Shown here in pieces: positions 40,078 to 49,661 of a stretch of 64,000 nt of DNA (position 1 is the stretch's first letter; every line of letters starts with the position of its first letter). The notes below the pieces were generated by a model that saw only the letters and a program-made list of their open reading frames with translations, searched no databases and was not told where the DNA came from. This DNA is from Streptomyces fumigatiscleroticus (GTDB lineage Bacteria; Actinomycetota; Actinomycetes; Streptomycetales; Streptomycetaceae), in the NCBI RefSeq assembly GCF_014647975.1, contig NZ_BMQF01000003.1, positions 558,001 to 622,000 on the forward strand, written 5' to 3'. The position numbers and the translations under genes are program-made.

Positions 40078-40887
40078 ATGGCACAGGACGGTGCGGGTAC
40101 GGACAAGGGCGCGTCACGCTCGTACGAGGAGCTCGTCGCCGAGGCGGCCTCCGTCTCCACCGACGGATGGGACTTCTCCTGGTTCGAGGGGCGGGCCACC
40201 GAGGCGCGGCCCTCGTGGGGTTACGCGCGGTCGCTGGCCGGGCGGCTGGCCGGTGCCGGGGCCGTGCTCGATGTGCAGACCGGCGGCGGCGAGGTGCTCG
40301 ACTTCGCGCTCGGCGCCGCCCGGAGCCGGCCCGGGCTGACCGTCGCCACCGAGGGCTGGCCGCCGAACGTCGCCAAGGCGACGGCCCTGCTCCGTCCGCG
40401 CGGTGTGGCGGTGGTCGCCGTGCCCGAGGACGCGCCGTTCCCCTTCGCCGACGGGGCCTTCGACCTCGTCGTGAGCCGGCATCCCGTCCGGCCGGACTGG
40501 GCGGAGATCGCCCGCGTGCTGGAGCCCGGCGGTACGTACTTCGCCCAGCACGTCGGCCCCGCCAGCGTCTTCGAACTGGTCGAGTACTTCCTCGGGGCGC
40601 AGCCGGACGAGGTGCGCAGCGCCCGGCATCCCGACCGTGAGCGGGCCGACGCCGAGGCGGCGGGGCTTCAGATCGTCGATCTGCGGGCGGAACGGCTGCC
40701 CATGACGTTCCACGACATCGGCGCCGTCGTCCACTTCCTGCGCAAGGTGGTCTGGATGGTGCCCGGTTTCACGGTGGACGCGTACGAACCCCGGCTCCGC
40801 GCCCTGCACGAACGGATCGAGGCCGAGGGGCCCTTCGTCGCCCACAGCGCCCGTCATCTCGTCGAGGCCCGCAAGCCGGCCGTGTGA
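40078..40887 (+). CDS. Class I SAM-dependent methyltransferase
   Basis: 269 aa. Rossmann fold with glycine-rich motif I in VLDVQTGGGEVL (about 62-73), then a VVAVPEDAPFPFADGAFDLVVSRH segment (motifs III-IV region) and ARVLEPGGTYFAQHVG (motif V). This is the UbiE/Methyltransf_11 type. The acceptor substrate is not known. ATG 40078 has no clear ribosome-binding site, and the transcript may be leaderless. It stands alone, with 834 nt of mostly non-coding DNA after it. Confidence 0.85.
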   Translation: MAQDGAGTDKGASRSYEELVAEAASVSTDGWDFSWFEGRATEARPSWGYARSLAGRLAGAGAVLDVQTGGGEVLDFALGAARSRPGLTVATEGWPPNVAKATALLRPRGVAVVAVPEDAPFPFADGAFDLVVSRHPVRPDWAEIARVLEPGGTYFAQHVGPASVFELVEYFLGAQPDEVRSARHPDRERADAEAAGLQIVDLRAERLPMTFHDIGAVVHFLRKVVWMVPGFTVDAYEPRLRALHERIEAEGPFVAHSARHLVEARKPAV

Positions 40888-41110
40888 TGCCCGGTCACCG
40901 TGGTCCGCGGCCGGCGCATCGACCGTTGACTTCCCGCACACGGCTCGCGTACGAACGATACGAATGATCCGGATCAATCGGTCCGAATCGGTGACATCTT
41001 GCCTTCGGGTGGCGGATCGCCTCTCGATCCTCACAGGTTTTCCACATCGTTATCCGGTGTGGCTCGCTTCCGTCGTGCGCCTCACGTAAGTTCGCTCCGA
41101 GGTAATTCGC

Positions 41111-41332
41111 GTGAGCAAAGCTGCGCGGGCGGTACCGCGCGGTGGAGGGGGCTGCGCGGTGCCGCGTTGCCGTCGGAGCGCCGGATCGCTCCGTTCGTGC
41201 CGCTGCGGTCGCGAAGCGGCGGCGGGGGATCGCGGGGGTGTCAACGGCCGGATCACTCGTGTGGGGGATCCCTCCCCATGTCGGACGATTGGCCCGGAAT
41301 TTCACCCCGTTCTGGCCGCGAGATCGCTGTGA
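41111..41332 (+). CDS. Possible small Cys-rich ORF
   Basis: 73 aa, GTG start with a CCGAGG sequence 8-10 nt upstream. Five Cys and many Arg; no hydrophobic helix. It has no recognised homologue and could be fortuitous in a GC-rich gap, but it sits before a strong terminator. Confidence 0.3.
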   Translation: MSKAARAVPRGGGGCAVPRCRRSAGSLRSCRCGREAAAGDRGGVNGRITRVGDPSPCRTIGPEFHPVLAARSL

Positions 41333-41442
41333 GCACGGACTTTCCCGGCCAGCGCGGTGTTGCCGTCCGACTCCGGAGAGTAGTTGTGACACGCCGATGC
41401 ACGCAGCATCACTTACGAAGGGTTATGGTGGAAACCCCCCCT

Positions 41443-41484
41443 CGGGCCGGTCCGTCTCCCCCCCACGGACCGGCCCGTTTTCTT
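41443..41484 (+). terminator. Strong intrinsic terminator with U-tract
   Basis: 13-bp perfect stem CGGGCCGGTCCGT / ACGGACCGGCCCG with a C-rich 9-nt loop, followed by TTTTCTT. U-tracted terminators are uncommon in Streptomyces. Confidence 0.88.
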
Positions 41485-41721
41485 CTGTGCCTCACAGGTG
41501 CCTTCCGGTCCTTCCCGGCCCGTCGGCCGCTCCCGCCGCCTCTGCCTCTTCCGCCGCTCCACCCGCTTGCGGGCCCGCCGAACCCCCAGCCACGCCCACA
41601 GCCCCGCAGGGGTAGGCTTCGCCTCCGGGGGACCGCCATCCGGACAGGAATCGCCCCCGGCCGATCCCGACGGCCGGGCCCGCCGCGACTGTCCGATCCG
41701 TACGGAGGGGCTGACGATCAC

Positions 41722-42495
41722 GTGAACCTGCGCGACAAGCTGCGTGGCCTGCTGGTCAGGCTGTACGCACGCCGGGTGGAAGGCCACCTGGACCACGCTC
41801 AGGTGCCCAAGCACATCGGCGTCATCATGGACGGCAACCGCCGCTGGGCGAAGGCCGCCGGCTCCACCACCGCCCAGGGTCACCGGGCGGGCGCGGACAA
41901 GATCGAGGAGTTCCTCGGCTGGTGCACCGAGACGGACGTCGAGGTCGTCACGTTGTGGCTGCTGTCCACGGACAACCTCGACCGGCCGCAGGAGGAACTG
42001 GTCCCGCTGCTCGGGATCATCGAGGACGTCGTCCGGTCCCTCGCCGCGGACGGCCGCTGGCGCGTCCACCACGTCGGCACCCGCGATCTGCTGCCCTCCC
42101 GGATGCAGACCACCCTGAAGGAGGCCGAGCAGGCCACCGCGGACGTCGACGGGATACTGGTCAACGTGGCCATCGGGTACGGCGGCCGGCAGGAGATCGC
42201 CGACGCGGTGCGGTCCATGCTGCACGAGGCGCAGGACAGGGGCACCTCGATGGAGGAGCTCGCCGAGGCCGTCGACGTCGACATGATCGGGCGGCATCTG
42301 TACACCGGCGACCAGCCCGACCCGGATCTGGTGATCCGCACCAGCGGGGAGCAGCGGCTGTCCGGGTTCATGCTCTGGCAGACCGCCCACTCCGAGTACT
42401 ACTTCTGCGAGGTCTTCTGGCCGGCCTTCCGCAAGGTCGACTTCCTGCGCGCACTGCGCGACTACGCGGCCCGTCACCGGCGTTACGGCGGCTGA
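41722..42495 (+). CDS. uppS: Undecaprenyl diphosphate synthase (cis-prenyltransferase)
   Basis: 257-aa Z-prenyl transferase. Catalytic Asp37 lies in HIGVIMDGNRRWAK. Conserved boxes follow: TLWLLSTDNLDRP, YGGRQEI, and the IPP-binding DLVIRTSGEQRLSGFMLWQTAHSEYYF-type C-terminal region. It condenses isopentenyl diphosphate units for the C50/C55 lipid carrier of the cell wall. GTG 41722 follows GGAGGGG. The frame is open far upstream, but no other start has a ribosome-binding site. Actinomycetes often have two such enzymes, so whether it is the short- or long-chain form is not certain. Confidence 0.93.
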   Translation: MNLRDKLRGLLVRLYARRVEGHLDHAQVPKHIGVIMDGNRRWAKAAGSTTAQGHRAGADKIEEFLGWCTETDVEVVTLWLLSTDNLDRPQEELVPLLGIIEDVVRSLAADGRWRVHHVGTRDLLPSRMQTTLKEAEQATADVDGILVNVAIGYGGRQEIADAVRSMLHEAQDRGTSMEELAEAVDVDMIGRHLYTGDQPDPDLVIRTSGEQRLSGFMLWQTAHSEYYFCEVFWPAFRKVDFLRALRDYAARHRRYGG

Positions 42496-42617
42496 CCCGC
42501 GCGACCGGGGACGATGCCGGATACCCCGTACGGCACGGGCGTAACGCGGAGTTCACCAATGCGCCGCCGTACGCCGTGGCATGGCAGCGCTTGTTCGAGG
42601 GCATAAACCAACCAGGT

Positions 42618-42640
42618 CGACACCCGAACCACGGGTGTCG
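42618..42640 (+). terminator. Hairpin between uppS and phoH-like gene
   Basis: CGACACCCG - AACCA - CGGGTGTCG, perfect 9-bp stem in the 325-nt gap. It may end the uppS message or act in the phoH leader. I see no gene in the gap. Confidence 0.5.
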
Positions 42641-42820
42641 TATCTCAGCGGACGGCACGGGGCCGTCCGCCCGGGAGGCCCTTTGCACCAGCCCGACCGT
42701 GCGGTCACAGGCACGGACGCCGTGGCGGAGGGCCGGTCCTCGGCCCGTGCATCGCGGCCGATGACCGGTCCAGCTCCGTTCCGTCGCTCCCCGACCTCAT
42801 CCGAGGGGGTACGTCCTTCC

Positions 42821-44146
42821 GTGGTGACCAGCACAAAGCGCCACAAGCCCGACCGGCGCACCTATGTTCTCGACACCAGCGTCCTGCTGGCCGACCCGAA
42901 CGCCCTGAGCCGCTTCGACGAGCACGAGGTCGTGCTTCCGATCGTCGTGGTCACGGAGCTGGAGGCCAAGCGGCACCATCCCGAACTCGGCTATTTCGCC
43001 CGGCAGGCGCTGCGTCTGCTGGACGATCTCCGGGTCCGGCACGGCCGTCTCGACGCCCCCATTCCGACCGGGGACCTCGGCGGCACCGTGCGTGTCGAGC
43101 TCAACCACTCGGACCCCAGCGTGCTGCCCAGCGGTTACCGCCTGGGGGACAACGACTCCCGCATCCTCGCGGTGGCCCGCAATCTCCAGGCCGAGGGGTT
43201 CGACGTCACCGTCGTGTCGAAGGACCTCCCGCTGCGGATCAAGGCGTCGTCCGTCGGGCTGCTCGCCGAGGAGTACCGCGCCGAGCTCGCCATCACGGAC
43301 GCCTCCGGCTGGACCGGGATGTCCGAACTCACCCTCTCCGGTGAGCTGGTGGACGTCCTCTTCGAGCAGGGGCACGTCCATGTGCCCGAGGCCGCCGAGC
43401 TGCCCGTGCACACCGGGCTGACCATTCAGTCGGAGCGCGGCAAGGCCCTCGGGCGCGTCACTCCCGAGGGAGACATCCGGCTGGTGCGCGGCGACCGGGA
43501 GGCGTTCGGCATCAAGGGGCGCAGTGCCGAGCAGCGGATCGCCCTCGACCTGCTGCTCGACCCGGACATCGGGATCGTGTCCATGGGCGGCCGGGCCGGC
43601 ACCGGCAAGTCGGCGCTGGCGCTGTGCGCGGGTCTGGAGGCGGTGCTGGAGCGCCGTCAGCACCAGAAGGTGATGGTCTTCCGTCCGCTGTACGCGGTGG
43701 GCGGGCAGGAGCTCGGCTATCTGCCCGGCACCGAGGCGGAGAAGATGAGCCCCTGGGCGCAGGCGGTCTTCGACACGCTGTCCGCGGTCACCAGCCGCGA
43801 GGTCATCGAGGAGGTCACCGCGCGCGGAATGCTGGAGGTCCTGCCGCTCACGCACATCCGTGGCCGTTCCCTGCACGACGCGTTCGTGATCGTCGACGAG
43901 GCGCAGTCGCTCGAACGGAATGTCCTTCTGACCGTTCTGTCGCGAATCGGGGCCAATTCGCGGGTGGTTCTCACCCATGATGTGGCGCAGCGGGACAACC
44001 TCAGGGTGGGGCGTTACGACGGAGTCGTCGCCGTCGTCGAGAAGCTGAAAGGACATCCGCTCTTCGCGCATGTCACCCTGACCCGGTCCGAGAGGTCCCA
44101 GATCGCGGCCCTTGTGACCGAAATGCTGGAGGACGGGCAGATCTGA
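42821..44146 (+). CDS. PIN-PhoH protein (RNA-linked ATPase)
   Basis: 441 aa. N-terminal PIN nuclease domain (about 12-160; [27 protein letters not shown], and [11 protein letters not shown] with the acidic residues) fused to a PhoH ATPase domain (about 230-430) with P-loop [13 protein letters not shown] and Walker [10 protein letters not shown]. The PhoH2 family has RNase and helicase activities. GTG 42821 follows GAGGGGG; GTG 42824 is the next codon. Separate transcription from uppS is likely. Confidence 0.93.
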   Translation: MVTSTKRHKPDRRTYVLDTSVLLADPNALSRFDEHEVVLPIVVVTELEAKRHHPELGYFARQALRLLDDLRVRHGRLDAPIPTGDLGGTVRVELNHSDPSVLPSGYRLGDNDSRILAVARNLQAEGFDVTVVSKDLPLRIKASSVGLLAEEYRAELAITDASGWTGMSELTLSGELVDVLFEQGHVHVPEAAELPVHTGLTIQSERGKALGRVTPEGDIRLVRGDREAFGIKGRSAEQRIALDLLLDPDIGIVSMGGRAGTGKSALALCAGLEAVLERRQHQKVMVFRPLYAVGGQELGYLPGTEAEKMSPWAQAVFDTLSAVTSREVIEEVTARGMLEVLPLTHIRGRSLHDAFVIVDEAQSLERNVLLTVLSRIGANSRVVLTHDVAQRDNLRVGRYDGVVAVVEKLKGHPLFAHVTLTRSERSQIAALVTEMLEDGQI

Positions 44147-44195
44147 CCGTCCCGTCCCCTCGCACCGCACCGACAGCCGCAGCGACAGGCTGAAA

Positions 44196-44237
44196 GGCGC
44201 CGTCCGGAAAAGGCCAAGAGCCTAGCCGGGCGGCGTC
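44196..44237 (+). terminator. Imperfect hairpin after phoH-like gene
   Basis: GGCGCCGTCCGG pairs with CCGGGCGGCGTC (G-U pairs included) around an inner AGGC/GCCT stem. Confidence 0.55.
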
Positions 44238-44247
44238 TTGGCATGTG

Positions 44248-44294
44248 GGGGATTCGGGGAATCCCCAGGACCAAACGGGATGTGAGCTTTCACA
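44248..44294 (+). promoter_or_regulatory. Structured sequence upstream of the transglycosylase gene
   Basis: Hairpin GGGGATT-CGGGG-AATCCCC (44248-44266) and TGTGAGCTTTCACA (44281-44294). The second is Crp-site-like, but its centre is 4 nt, not 6. The rest of the 428-nt gap (44147-44574) shows no gene. Confidence 0.4.
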
Positions 44295-44574
44295 CGCAAC
44301 TCAGAATTGCCACCCGGCGTCGGGTTACGGCAGAGTCTCACTCCTGTCAGGCCCCGCATACGACACACCTGTACCCCCAGCGGTAGAGAACAACAGAAGC
44401 ACACCAACTCCATAGCGTCGTCGTATGCCGCCCGCGCACCACGCGGCGCTCCCGGAGCGGGAGTTGCCCACCGGGCCCGCGCCTCCCGTGACCCCGAAGT
44501 TGGGGAGGCCAGCGCCAGGGGCACGATTGCGTCCGCCAGGGTCACCGAGGCGGGCGATGCTGGAAGGAAACCGT

Positions 44575-45279
44575 GTGAGCCGGATCTCGGTCCGGGGATT
44601 CGCAGTGGCCTCGGCCACGGCGGTCACCGCTGTCGGAAGCGTCGTCGGCGTTGCCTCGGGCAGCACCGCGCAGACCAACGACGCAGAGGCCACGGCCAGT
44701 GGCACGACGCTCCTGGCGGACATCCCCACCGGGCAGCAGGCCCAGGTGCAGACCGCGTCCCTGACGCAGCAGGCCGACGCACAGGCCATCGCCGCGGACA
44801 CGAGCGCCAAGAAGGACGCGGAGGAGGCGGCCCGCAAGGCGGCCGCCGAGACCGCCGTCGCCAAGAAGGAAGCCGCCGAGAAGAAGGCCAGGGCGGACAA
44901 GGAAGCCAAGGAGCGCGCGGAGGCCGCGGAAGAGGCCAGCCGCGACGCCACCCGCGACGCCACCAGCTTCGCCGTGCAGGGCTCGTACACCACCGCGCAG
45001 ATCCAGGCGATGGCGCGGCAGATGGTGCCGAGCGGCCAGTTCCAGTGCTTCAGCAACATCGTGGACCACGAGTCCAGCTGGAACTACCAGGCGGTCAACG
45101 CCTCCTCCGGCGCCTACGGCCTCTTCCAGGCCCTGCCCGGCTCCAAGATGTCCTCCGCGGGCGCCGACTGGCAGACCAATCCGGCCACCCAGATCAAGTG
45201 GGGCCTCAGCTACATGGACAGCCGCTACGGCAGCCCCTGCGAAGCCTGGGCGTTCTGGCAGGCCAACCACTGGTACTGA
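44575..45279 (+). CDS. Secreted lytic transglycosylase-like (SLT) protein
   Basis: 234 aa. Signal sequence (about 1-36), a highly charged Ala/Lys/Glu coiled-coil (about 70-130), then an SLT/lysozyme-fold domain (about 138-234). Catalytic Glu lies in DHESSWN, followed by SGAYGLFQALPG. It probably cleaves peptidoglycan glycan strands during growth or germination. GTG 44575 follows GGAAGGA by 6 nt. From memory, Streptomyces has several such enzymes under the c-di-AMP riboswitch, but I see no such motif here. Confidence 0.9.
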   Translation: MSRISVRGFAVASATAVTAVGSVVGVASGSTAQTNDAEATASGTTLLADIPTGQQAQVQTASLTQQADAQAIAADTSAKKDAEEAARKAAAETAVAKKEAAEKKARADKEAKERAEAAEEASRDATRDATSFAVQGSYTTAQIQAMARQMVPSGQFQCFSNIVDHESSWNYQAVNASSGAYGLFQALPGSKMSSAGADWQTNPATQIKWGLSYMDSRYGSPCEAWAFWQANHWY

Positions 45280-45313
45280 GCCCGGCGTCCCCGCCGCCGC
45301 TCAACCTTCGCGC

Positions 45314-45345
45314 AGCCCCTCACCGTCCTACGGTGAGGGGCTTTC
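45314..45345 (+). terminator. Strong hairpin terminator
   Basis: AGCCCCTCACCGT - 3 nt - ACGGTGAGGGGCT, perfect 13-bp stem followed by TTT, after the transglycosylase gene. Confidence 0.88.
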
Positions 45346-45412
45346 GCCATGTACGGTCGGACCGGACGACTCCGGGGGAGTGGTGGGGACAGACGGGGGA
45401 AGAGGACGGATC

Positions 45413-46750
45413 ATGTCGCGAGTGCCAGGGTGGCTCGGCCGGCTCGGCGCCGGACTGACCGAGATGAGTGAGCGGTTGAACGAGCGTCGCGCCGAGGTGG
45501 AACGGGAGAACGCGGACACCACTCCGCCGCCGCCCGTCCCCGACGACCACATCCCGCCGCCTCCGGACTACGCGCCCGCCGTGCGGGCCCGCCCCGACCC
45601 GGCCTCGGCCGTGCCGTGGGGTGTGCGGGTCGCGGCCGAGGCGGGATGGCGGCTGCTGGTGCTGGCGGGCACCGTGTGGGTGCTGATGCGGATCATCAGC
45701 GCCGTCCAGCTGGTCGTGCTGGCCTTCGTCACCGCGCTGCTGATCACGGCGCTGCTCCAGCCGACGGTGGCGCGGCTGCGCCGGCACGGCGTGCCGCGCG
45801 GGCCGGCCACCGCGCTCACGGCGATCCTCGGCTTCGTCGTGATGGGCCTGATGGGCTGGTTCGTGACCTGGCAGGTCATGGAGAACATCGACAACCTCTC
45901 CGACCAGGTCCAGGACGGTATCGACGAGCTGCGCAAGTGGCTGCTCAACAGCCCCTTCCACGTCACCGACAAGCAGATCAACGAGATCGCCAAGAATCTG
46001 CGCGAGGCCGTCGGCGCCAACACCGACCAGATCACCTCGGCGGGCCTGGAGGGCGTCACGGTCGTCGTGGAGGCGCTGACCGGCATCCTGCTGGCGGTCT
46101 TCTCCACCCTGTTCCTGCTCTACGACGGCAAGCGCATCTGGGAGTGGACGCTGAAGCTGGTGCCGGCGGCGGCCCGGCCGGGCGTGGCCGGAGCCGGTCC
46201 GCGCGCCTGGCGGACGCTGACGGCCTATGTGCGCGGCACGGTGATAGTGGCGCTGATCGACGCCATCTTCATCGGTCTGGGCATCTACTTCCTGGACGTC
46301 CCGATGGCCGTCCCGCTGGCCGTGTTCATCTTCCTGTTCGCGTTCATCCCGCTGGTGGGCGCGGTGGTGTCCGGCGCGCTGGCGGTGGTGGTGGCGCTGG
46401 TCACCCAGGGCGTGTTCACCGCCGTCATGACGCTGGTGGTGGTGCTGGCCGTGCAGCAGATCGAGGGGCACATCCTCCAGCCGTTCATCCTGGGCCGCGC
46501 GGTCCGGGTCCATCCGCTGGCGGTGGTGCTGTCCGTGAGCGCCGGCGGCATGGTGGCCGGGATCGGCGGCGCGATCGTCGCCGTACCGCTGGTCGCGGTG
46601 ACGAACACGGTCGTGGGCTATCTGCGGACCTACTCCCACGAGTCCGCCCTGCGGCACTCGCCCAGGCCGAGGGAGGCCACCGCGACGGACGCGGCACCGG
46701 CGTCCGCGCCCGCGCCGGCGCCGCCCCCGGCGGACGAGCCGCAGCCGTAG
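45413..46750 (+). CDS. AI-2E family transporter (PurR-regulated permease family)
   Basis: 445 aa. Cytoplasmic Pro-rich N terminus (about 1-75) and about eight helices (80-405) with the family motif FIPLVGAVVSG and QQIEGHILQPFILG. The C-terminal tail is Ala/Pro-rich. The family exports or exchanges various solutes; some members act as Na+/H+ antiporters. The substrate here is unknown. ATG 45413 follows AGAGGA. Confidence 0.85.
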   Translation: MSRVPGWLGRLGAGLTEMSERLNERRAEVERENADTTPPPPVPDDHIPPPPDYAPAVRARPDPASAVPWGVRVAAEAGWRLLVLAGTVWVLMRIISAVQLVVLAFVTALLITALLQPTVARLRRHGVPRGPATALTAILGFVVMGLMGWFVTWQVMENIDNLSDQVQDGIDELRKWLLNSPFHVTDKQINEIAKNLREAVGANTDQITSAGLEGVTVVVEALTGILLAVFSTLFLLYDGKRIWEWTLKLVPAAARPGVAGAGPRAWRTLTAYVRGTVIVALIDAIFIGLGIYFLDVPMAVPLAVFIFLFAFIPLVGAVVSGALAVVVALVTQGVFTAVMTLVVVLAVQQIEGHILQPFILGRAVRVHPLAVVLSVSAGGMVAGIGGAIVAVPLVAVTNTVVGYLRTYSHESALRHSPRPREATATDAAPASAPAPAPPPADEPQP

Positions 46751-46773
46751 GACGGCGACGCACGCGCGGGCGG

Positions 46774-47310
46774 CTACTCGGCGGCGAGCACCGCCTCGGC
46801 GTCCAGGGTGGTGGCCACCGCCTGGATCACGGCCGCGATCCTGAAGGCCTCCTGGACCGTCTCGCGGGTCATGCCCGCCCCGCGGAGCGTCCGCTCGTGC
46901 GCGTCCAGGCAGGCGCCGCAGCCGTTGACGGCGGAGACCGCGAAGGCCCACAGCTCGAAGTCGGCCCGGTCGACCCCGGGATCGGCGAGGACGTTCGTCC
47001 GCAGGCCGGCGCGGAGGCCGCCGTAGGCGGGGTCGGACAGCAGGTGCCGGGTGCGGTGGAAGACGTTGGTCATCGTCGTGCCGGCCGCCGCCGACCTGGC
47101 CGCGGTGTACGCCTCGGGCGAGAGATGCGCCCGCGCCTGGGGTGCCAGCTCGCGCAGCACGATCGGGGAGCGCGCGGCGATCGCGGTCGCCAGCACGGTG
47201 CCCCACAGCCGCTGCGCGGACAGCCCGGAACGGCCGATCACCGCGTCCAGATTGAGCCGCAGGTCCTTGGCGTAGTCGGGCAGGGCGGACTTCAGCGAGT
47301 CGAGGGACAT
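46774..47310 (-). CDS. ahpD: Alkyl hydroperoxide reductase AhpD
   Basis: 178 aa, full-length AhpD. CxxC pair Cys131/Cys134 with His138 and Glu119 forms the proton-relay and disulphide site ([11 protein letters not shown]). In mycobacteria it reduces AhpC via lipoamide. Normally the gene stands next to ahpC and near oxyR; in S. coelicolor (from memory, SCO5031-5033) all three are together. Here the neighbours are an AI-2E transporter and an FtsX permease, so AhpD is alone. It is separated by 26 nt from the FtsX gene. Confidence 0.94.
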   Translation of the reverse strand: MSLDSLKSALPDYAKDLRLNLDAVIGRSGLSAQRLWGTVLATAIAARSPIVLRELAPQARAHLSPEAYTAARSAAAGTTMTNVFHRTRHLLSDPAYGGLRAGLRTNVLADPGVDRADFELWAFAVSAVNGCGACLDAHERTLRGAGMTRETVQEAFRIAAVIQAVATTLDAEAVLAAE

Positions 47311-47336
47311 GTCGGATCACTTCCCGTTCGTTCCGG

Positions 47337-49661
47337 TCACTCCGTCCGCAGCCCGTCCGGGCGCATCAGCCGGAGCAGCGGCGGCAGGCTGAGCAGCGTC
47401 ACCGCCAGGACGACCGCCGCGCCCACGCCGGTCATCGACAGCAGGCTGGTCCAGTCCACGCGCACCGTCGTGTCGGCCATCCTCATCAGCACGATGCCCA
47501 GCGCCAGTCCCACCACCGACGCCAGCAGCAGGCCCAGCGCGACCGGGATCGCCGTCTGCCACAGCAGCGACAGGCTCAGCGTGCGCCGCCGGGTGCCGAA
47601 GGCGACCAGGGCCGACAGCAGTTTCCTGCGCTCGCGCAACTGCTCCAGCTGGGAGATGAGCAGGCTGGCGCCGATGAGCGCCAGCACACAGGTGGCGCCG
47701 ACGAACAGGCCGGTGCGGATGGCGTCGAACCGATCGTTGCGCTCGGTGGCGGACAACTCCATGGGGGCCGTCAGCGGGTCGAGAGCCGCCGCGGTGTTCA
47801 GTGCCAGCTCCCACGCGTCCGGCACCGACGGGTCGAGCTTGAGATAGATCTGCCCGGTCAGGGCGGGTGCCGCCGCGTCGGGCAGGGCACCCGGCGTGAT
47901 CAGGAATCCGCCCTGGTGCCACCCGGTCAGACCGATGCGCGCCTGCGCCGCGCGGATGCCGTCCGGCACCGTCCAGGGGATCTCGCGCCCCTTGGTGTCG
48001 CCCTCGTACGTCGGATCGAAATACAGCTTCCGCCCCGGCACCGCCAGCTTCGGGGTGTCGGTGTCGTACTCGGCGCCCCGCACGGCGAAGACGTCGCCGT
48101 CGTGGCACGAGGGGAGCCGGGCCATCTCGCGCAGTTCGGCGCAGCTGCCGGCCAGCACCGAGGTGCCGCGCTCCGGGTCCGTACGGCGCTCGCCGACGTA
48201 GCCTTCGGAGAAGGGGTACACCGCGCGGACGCCCTCGGTGCGCCGGAACCGGTCGGTGGCCGAGGCGAGCGGCACCTCGGCGGGCAGGCTCATCTGCATC
48301 TGGGCACGCGAGACGTCGTAGCCGGTGTCGCTGGTGTAGTCGCTGTCCACGCCCGCGAAGAGCATCTGCAACGCGATCGACCCGGCGACGGCCACCGCGA
48401 TGCCGTTGACCATGCGGGCCGCCGTGCCGCTGCTCAGCTGGAGGCGGCGGACGGCCAGTTGCCAGGCCACGCCGCCGGAGCCGAGCCGGGCGACGACCGT
48501 CTCCACCGCCCACGGCAGCAGCGCGGTCACGCCGATCAGCAGCAGCATCACACCGCCGACCACCAGGTAGGCGTTGAAGTCGCCGCCGTCGTTGCCCTGG
48601 CCGATCATCGGGTAGAGCAGCGCCAGGCCGGCCAGCGGCAGCAGCAGCCGCCACCACAGCCGGCGCCGCGCGGGTCTGGCCGTGCGCACCACGCCGAGCG
48701 GTTCGATGACCACGCCGCGCAGGGCGAACAGCGTCACCAGGACGGCCGCCGCCGGTACCGCCACCGCGACCAGCAGCACGAGCACGGGCGAGGGCTGGAG
48801 ATCGTTGGGGAAGACGCTGACCCGGAACACCTCGACGGAGCCCGCCGCCTGGCGCCCGAGCAGGAAGAAACCGGCGCCGAGGACCAGGCCCAGCACCGCG
48901 CCCGCCAGCGCCTCGCCGGCGGCGATCCGCCGGGTCATCCGGCTGTCGGCGCCCACCAGCCGCAGCGCCGCGAGCCGCCGGTCCCGCCGCTCGCCGCCGA
49001 ACCGTACGGCCGCGGCGATGAAGACGGCGACCGGCATCAGCAGCACGACGAAGACGACCATGACGAGCAGGATCAGTACCGGGTCCCACGCGTCGGACTG
49101 CCCGGCCCGCTCCCCGAACCCGTCGATACGGATCACCGTGCCGCCGTCGAGGCGCGACGCGAGCCCGTCGGCGCCGCGGAAGAAGGTGAGGTCCGCGGGG
49201 CCGATCAGCCCGCTGTCGCCGATGGTGCCGACGATCCGGTCCGGCAGCCGCTCCCGCAGCAGCTTCCCGGAGTCGGACAGCAGCAGTTCCTTCAGCGCGG
49301 GGGAGACCACCATCTCGCCCTGGGCCGGGAACCGCCGAAGACCGGGTGGCAGCGGCGCCCGCGGCCCCTCGGGCTCCAGCGCGCTGCCCTGGACGGTCTC
49401 ACCGCGGAACTCCGTGTAGACGTCCGCGACGAGCAGGGTGTCGTCTCCCTTCGGGGCCTGGTGGGAAAGGCTGCTGCCCGCGGCCGACCGCTCGTCCCGG
49501 GCGGCGAGCGCGTTCGGGATCGACGTGGTCAGCAGCAGCAGCGCCACGCCGAGCCCGACGCCGACGGCCGTCAGCAGCGCGCGGACCCAGCCCTCGCGTC
49601 CGCCGGTGACGGCGAACCGGGCGCCCATGCCCAGATCACGGACCCACTGCCCGGCCTTCAT
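47337..49661 (-). CDS. FtsX/MacB-like ABC transporter permease
   Basis: 774 aa with about ten membrane helices in two FtsX-type groups (about 200-420 and 620-770) and a large external domain between, with several Cys (SCAELREMARLPSCHDG). Such permeases export lipoproteins, peptides or antibiotics. It overlaps the ATPase gene by 4 nt. Probable role: drug or peptide efflux under PadR control. Confidence 0.9.
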   Translation of the reverse strand: MKAGQWVRDLGMGARFAVTGGREGWVRALLTAVGVGLGVALLLLTTSIPNALAARDERSAAGSSLSHQAPKGDDTLLVADVYTEFRGETVQGSALEPEGPRAPLPPGLRRFPAQGEMVVSPALKELLLSDSGKLLRERLPDRIVGTIGDSGLIGPADLTFFRGADGLASRLDGGTVIRIDGFGERAGQSDAWDPVLILLVMVVFVVLLMPVAVFIAAAVRFGGERRDRRLAALRLVGADSRMTRRIAAGEALAGAVLGLVLGAGFFLLGRQAAGSVEVFRVSVFPNDLQPSPVLVLLVAVAVPAAAVLVTLFALRGVVIEPLGVVRTARPARRRLWWRLLLPLAGLALLYPMIGQGNDGGDFNAYLVVGGVMLLLIGVTALLPWAVETVVARLGSGGVAWQLAVRRLQLSSGTAARMVNGIAVAVAGSIALQMLFAGVDSDYTSDTGYDVSRAQMQMSLPAEVPLASATDRFRRTEGVRAVYPFSEGYVGERRTDPERGTSVLAGSCAELREMARLPSCHDGDVFAVRGAEYDTDTPKLAVPGRKLYFDPTYEGDTKGREIPWTVPDGIRAAQARIGLTGWHQGGFLITPGALPDAAAPALTGQIYLKLDPSVPDAWELALNTAAALDPLTAPMELSATERNDRFDAIRTGLFVGATCVLALIGASLLISQLEQLRERRKLLSALVAFGTRRRTLSLSLLWQTAIPVALGLLLASVVGLALGIVLMRMADTTVRVDWTSLLSMTGVGAAVVLAVTLLSLPPLLRLMRPDGLRTE

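Larger units (their letters stand above)
40888..41721. other. Long intergenic region before uppS
   Basis: 834 nt. The first 200 nt are clearly lower in GC, with promoter-like TTGACT (40926-40931) and a TTTTCCACA sequence near 41037. A small Cys-rich ORF is possible at 41111-41332. A textbook intrinsic terminator at 41443-41484 shows that something short is transcribed upstream of it. The final stretch (41485-41721) holds the uppS promoter region and ribosome-binding site. Confidence 0.6.

Noticed and set aside
40999..41721. N-terminal extension of UppS by about 240 residues
   Set aside because: Frame is open by chance; no start with ribosome-binding site, and the strong terminator lies inside it.
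44281..44294. Crp-type site
   Set aside because: TGTGA and TCACA are 4 nt apart instead of 6, so kept only as a weak feature.
44147..44574. A c-di-AMP (ydaO-type) riboswitch before the transglycosylase-like gene
   Set aside because: Such genes often have one in Streptomyces, but I do not find the conserved GGGTGAA-type and CAGCTAACC-type blocks here.
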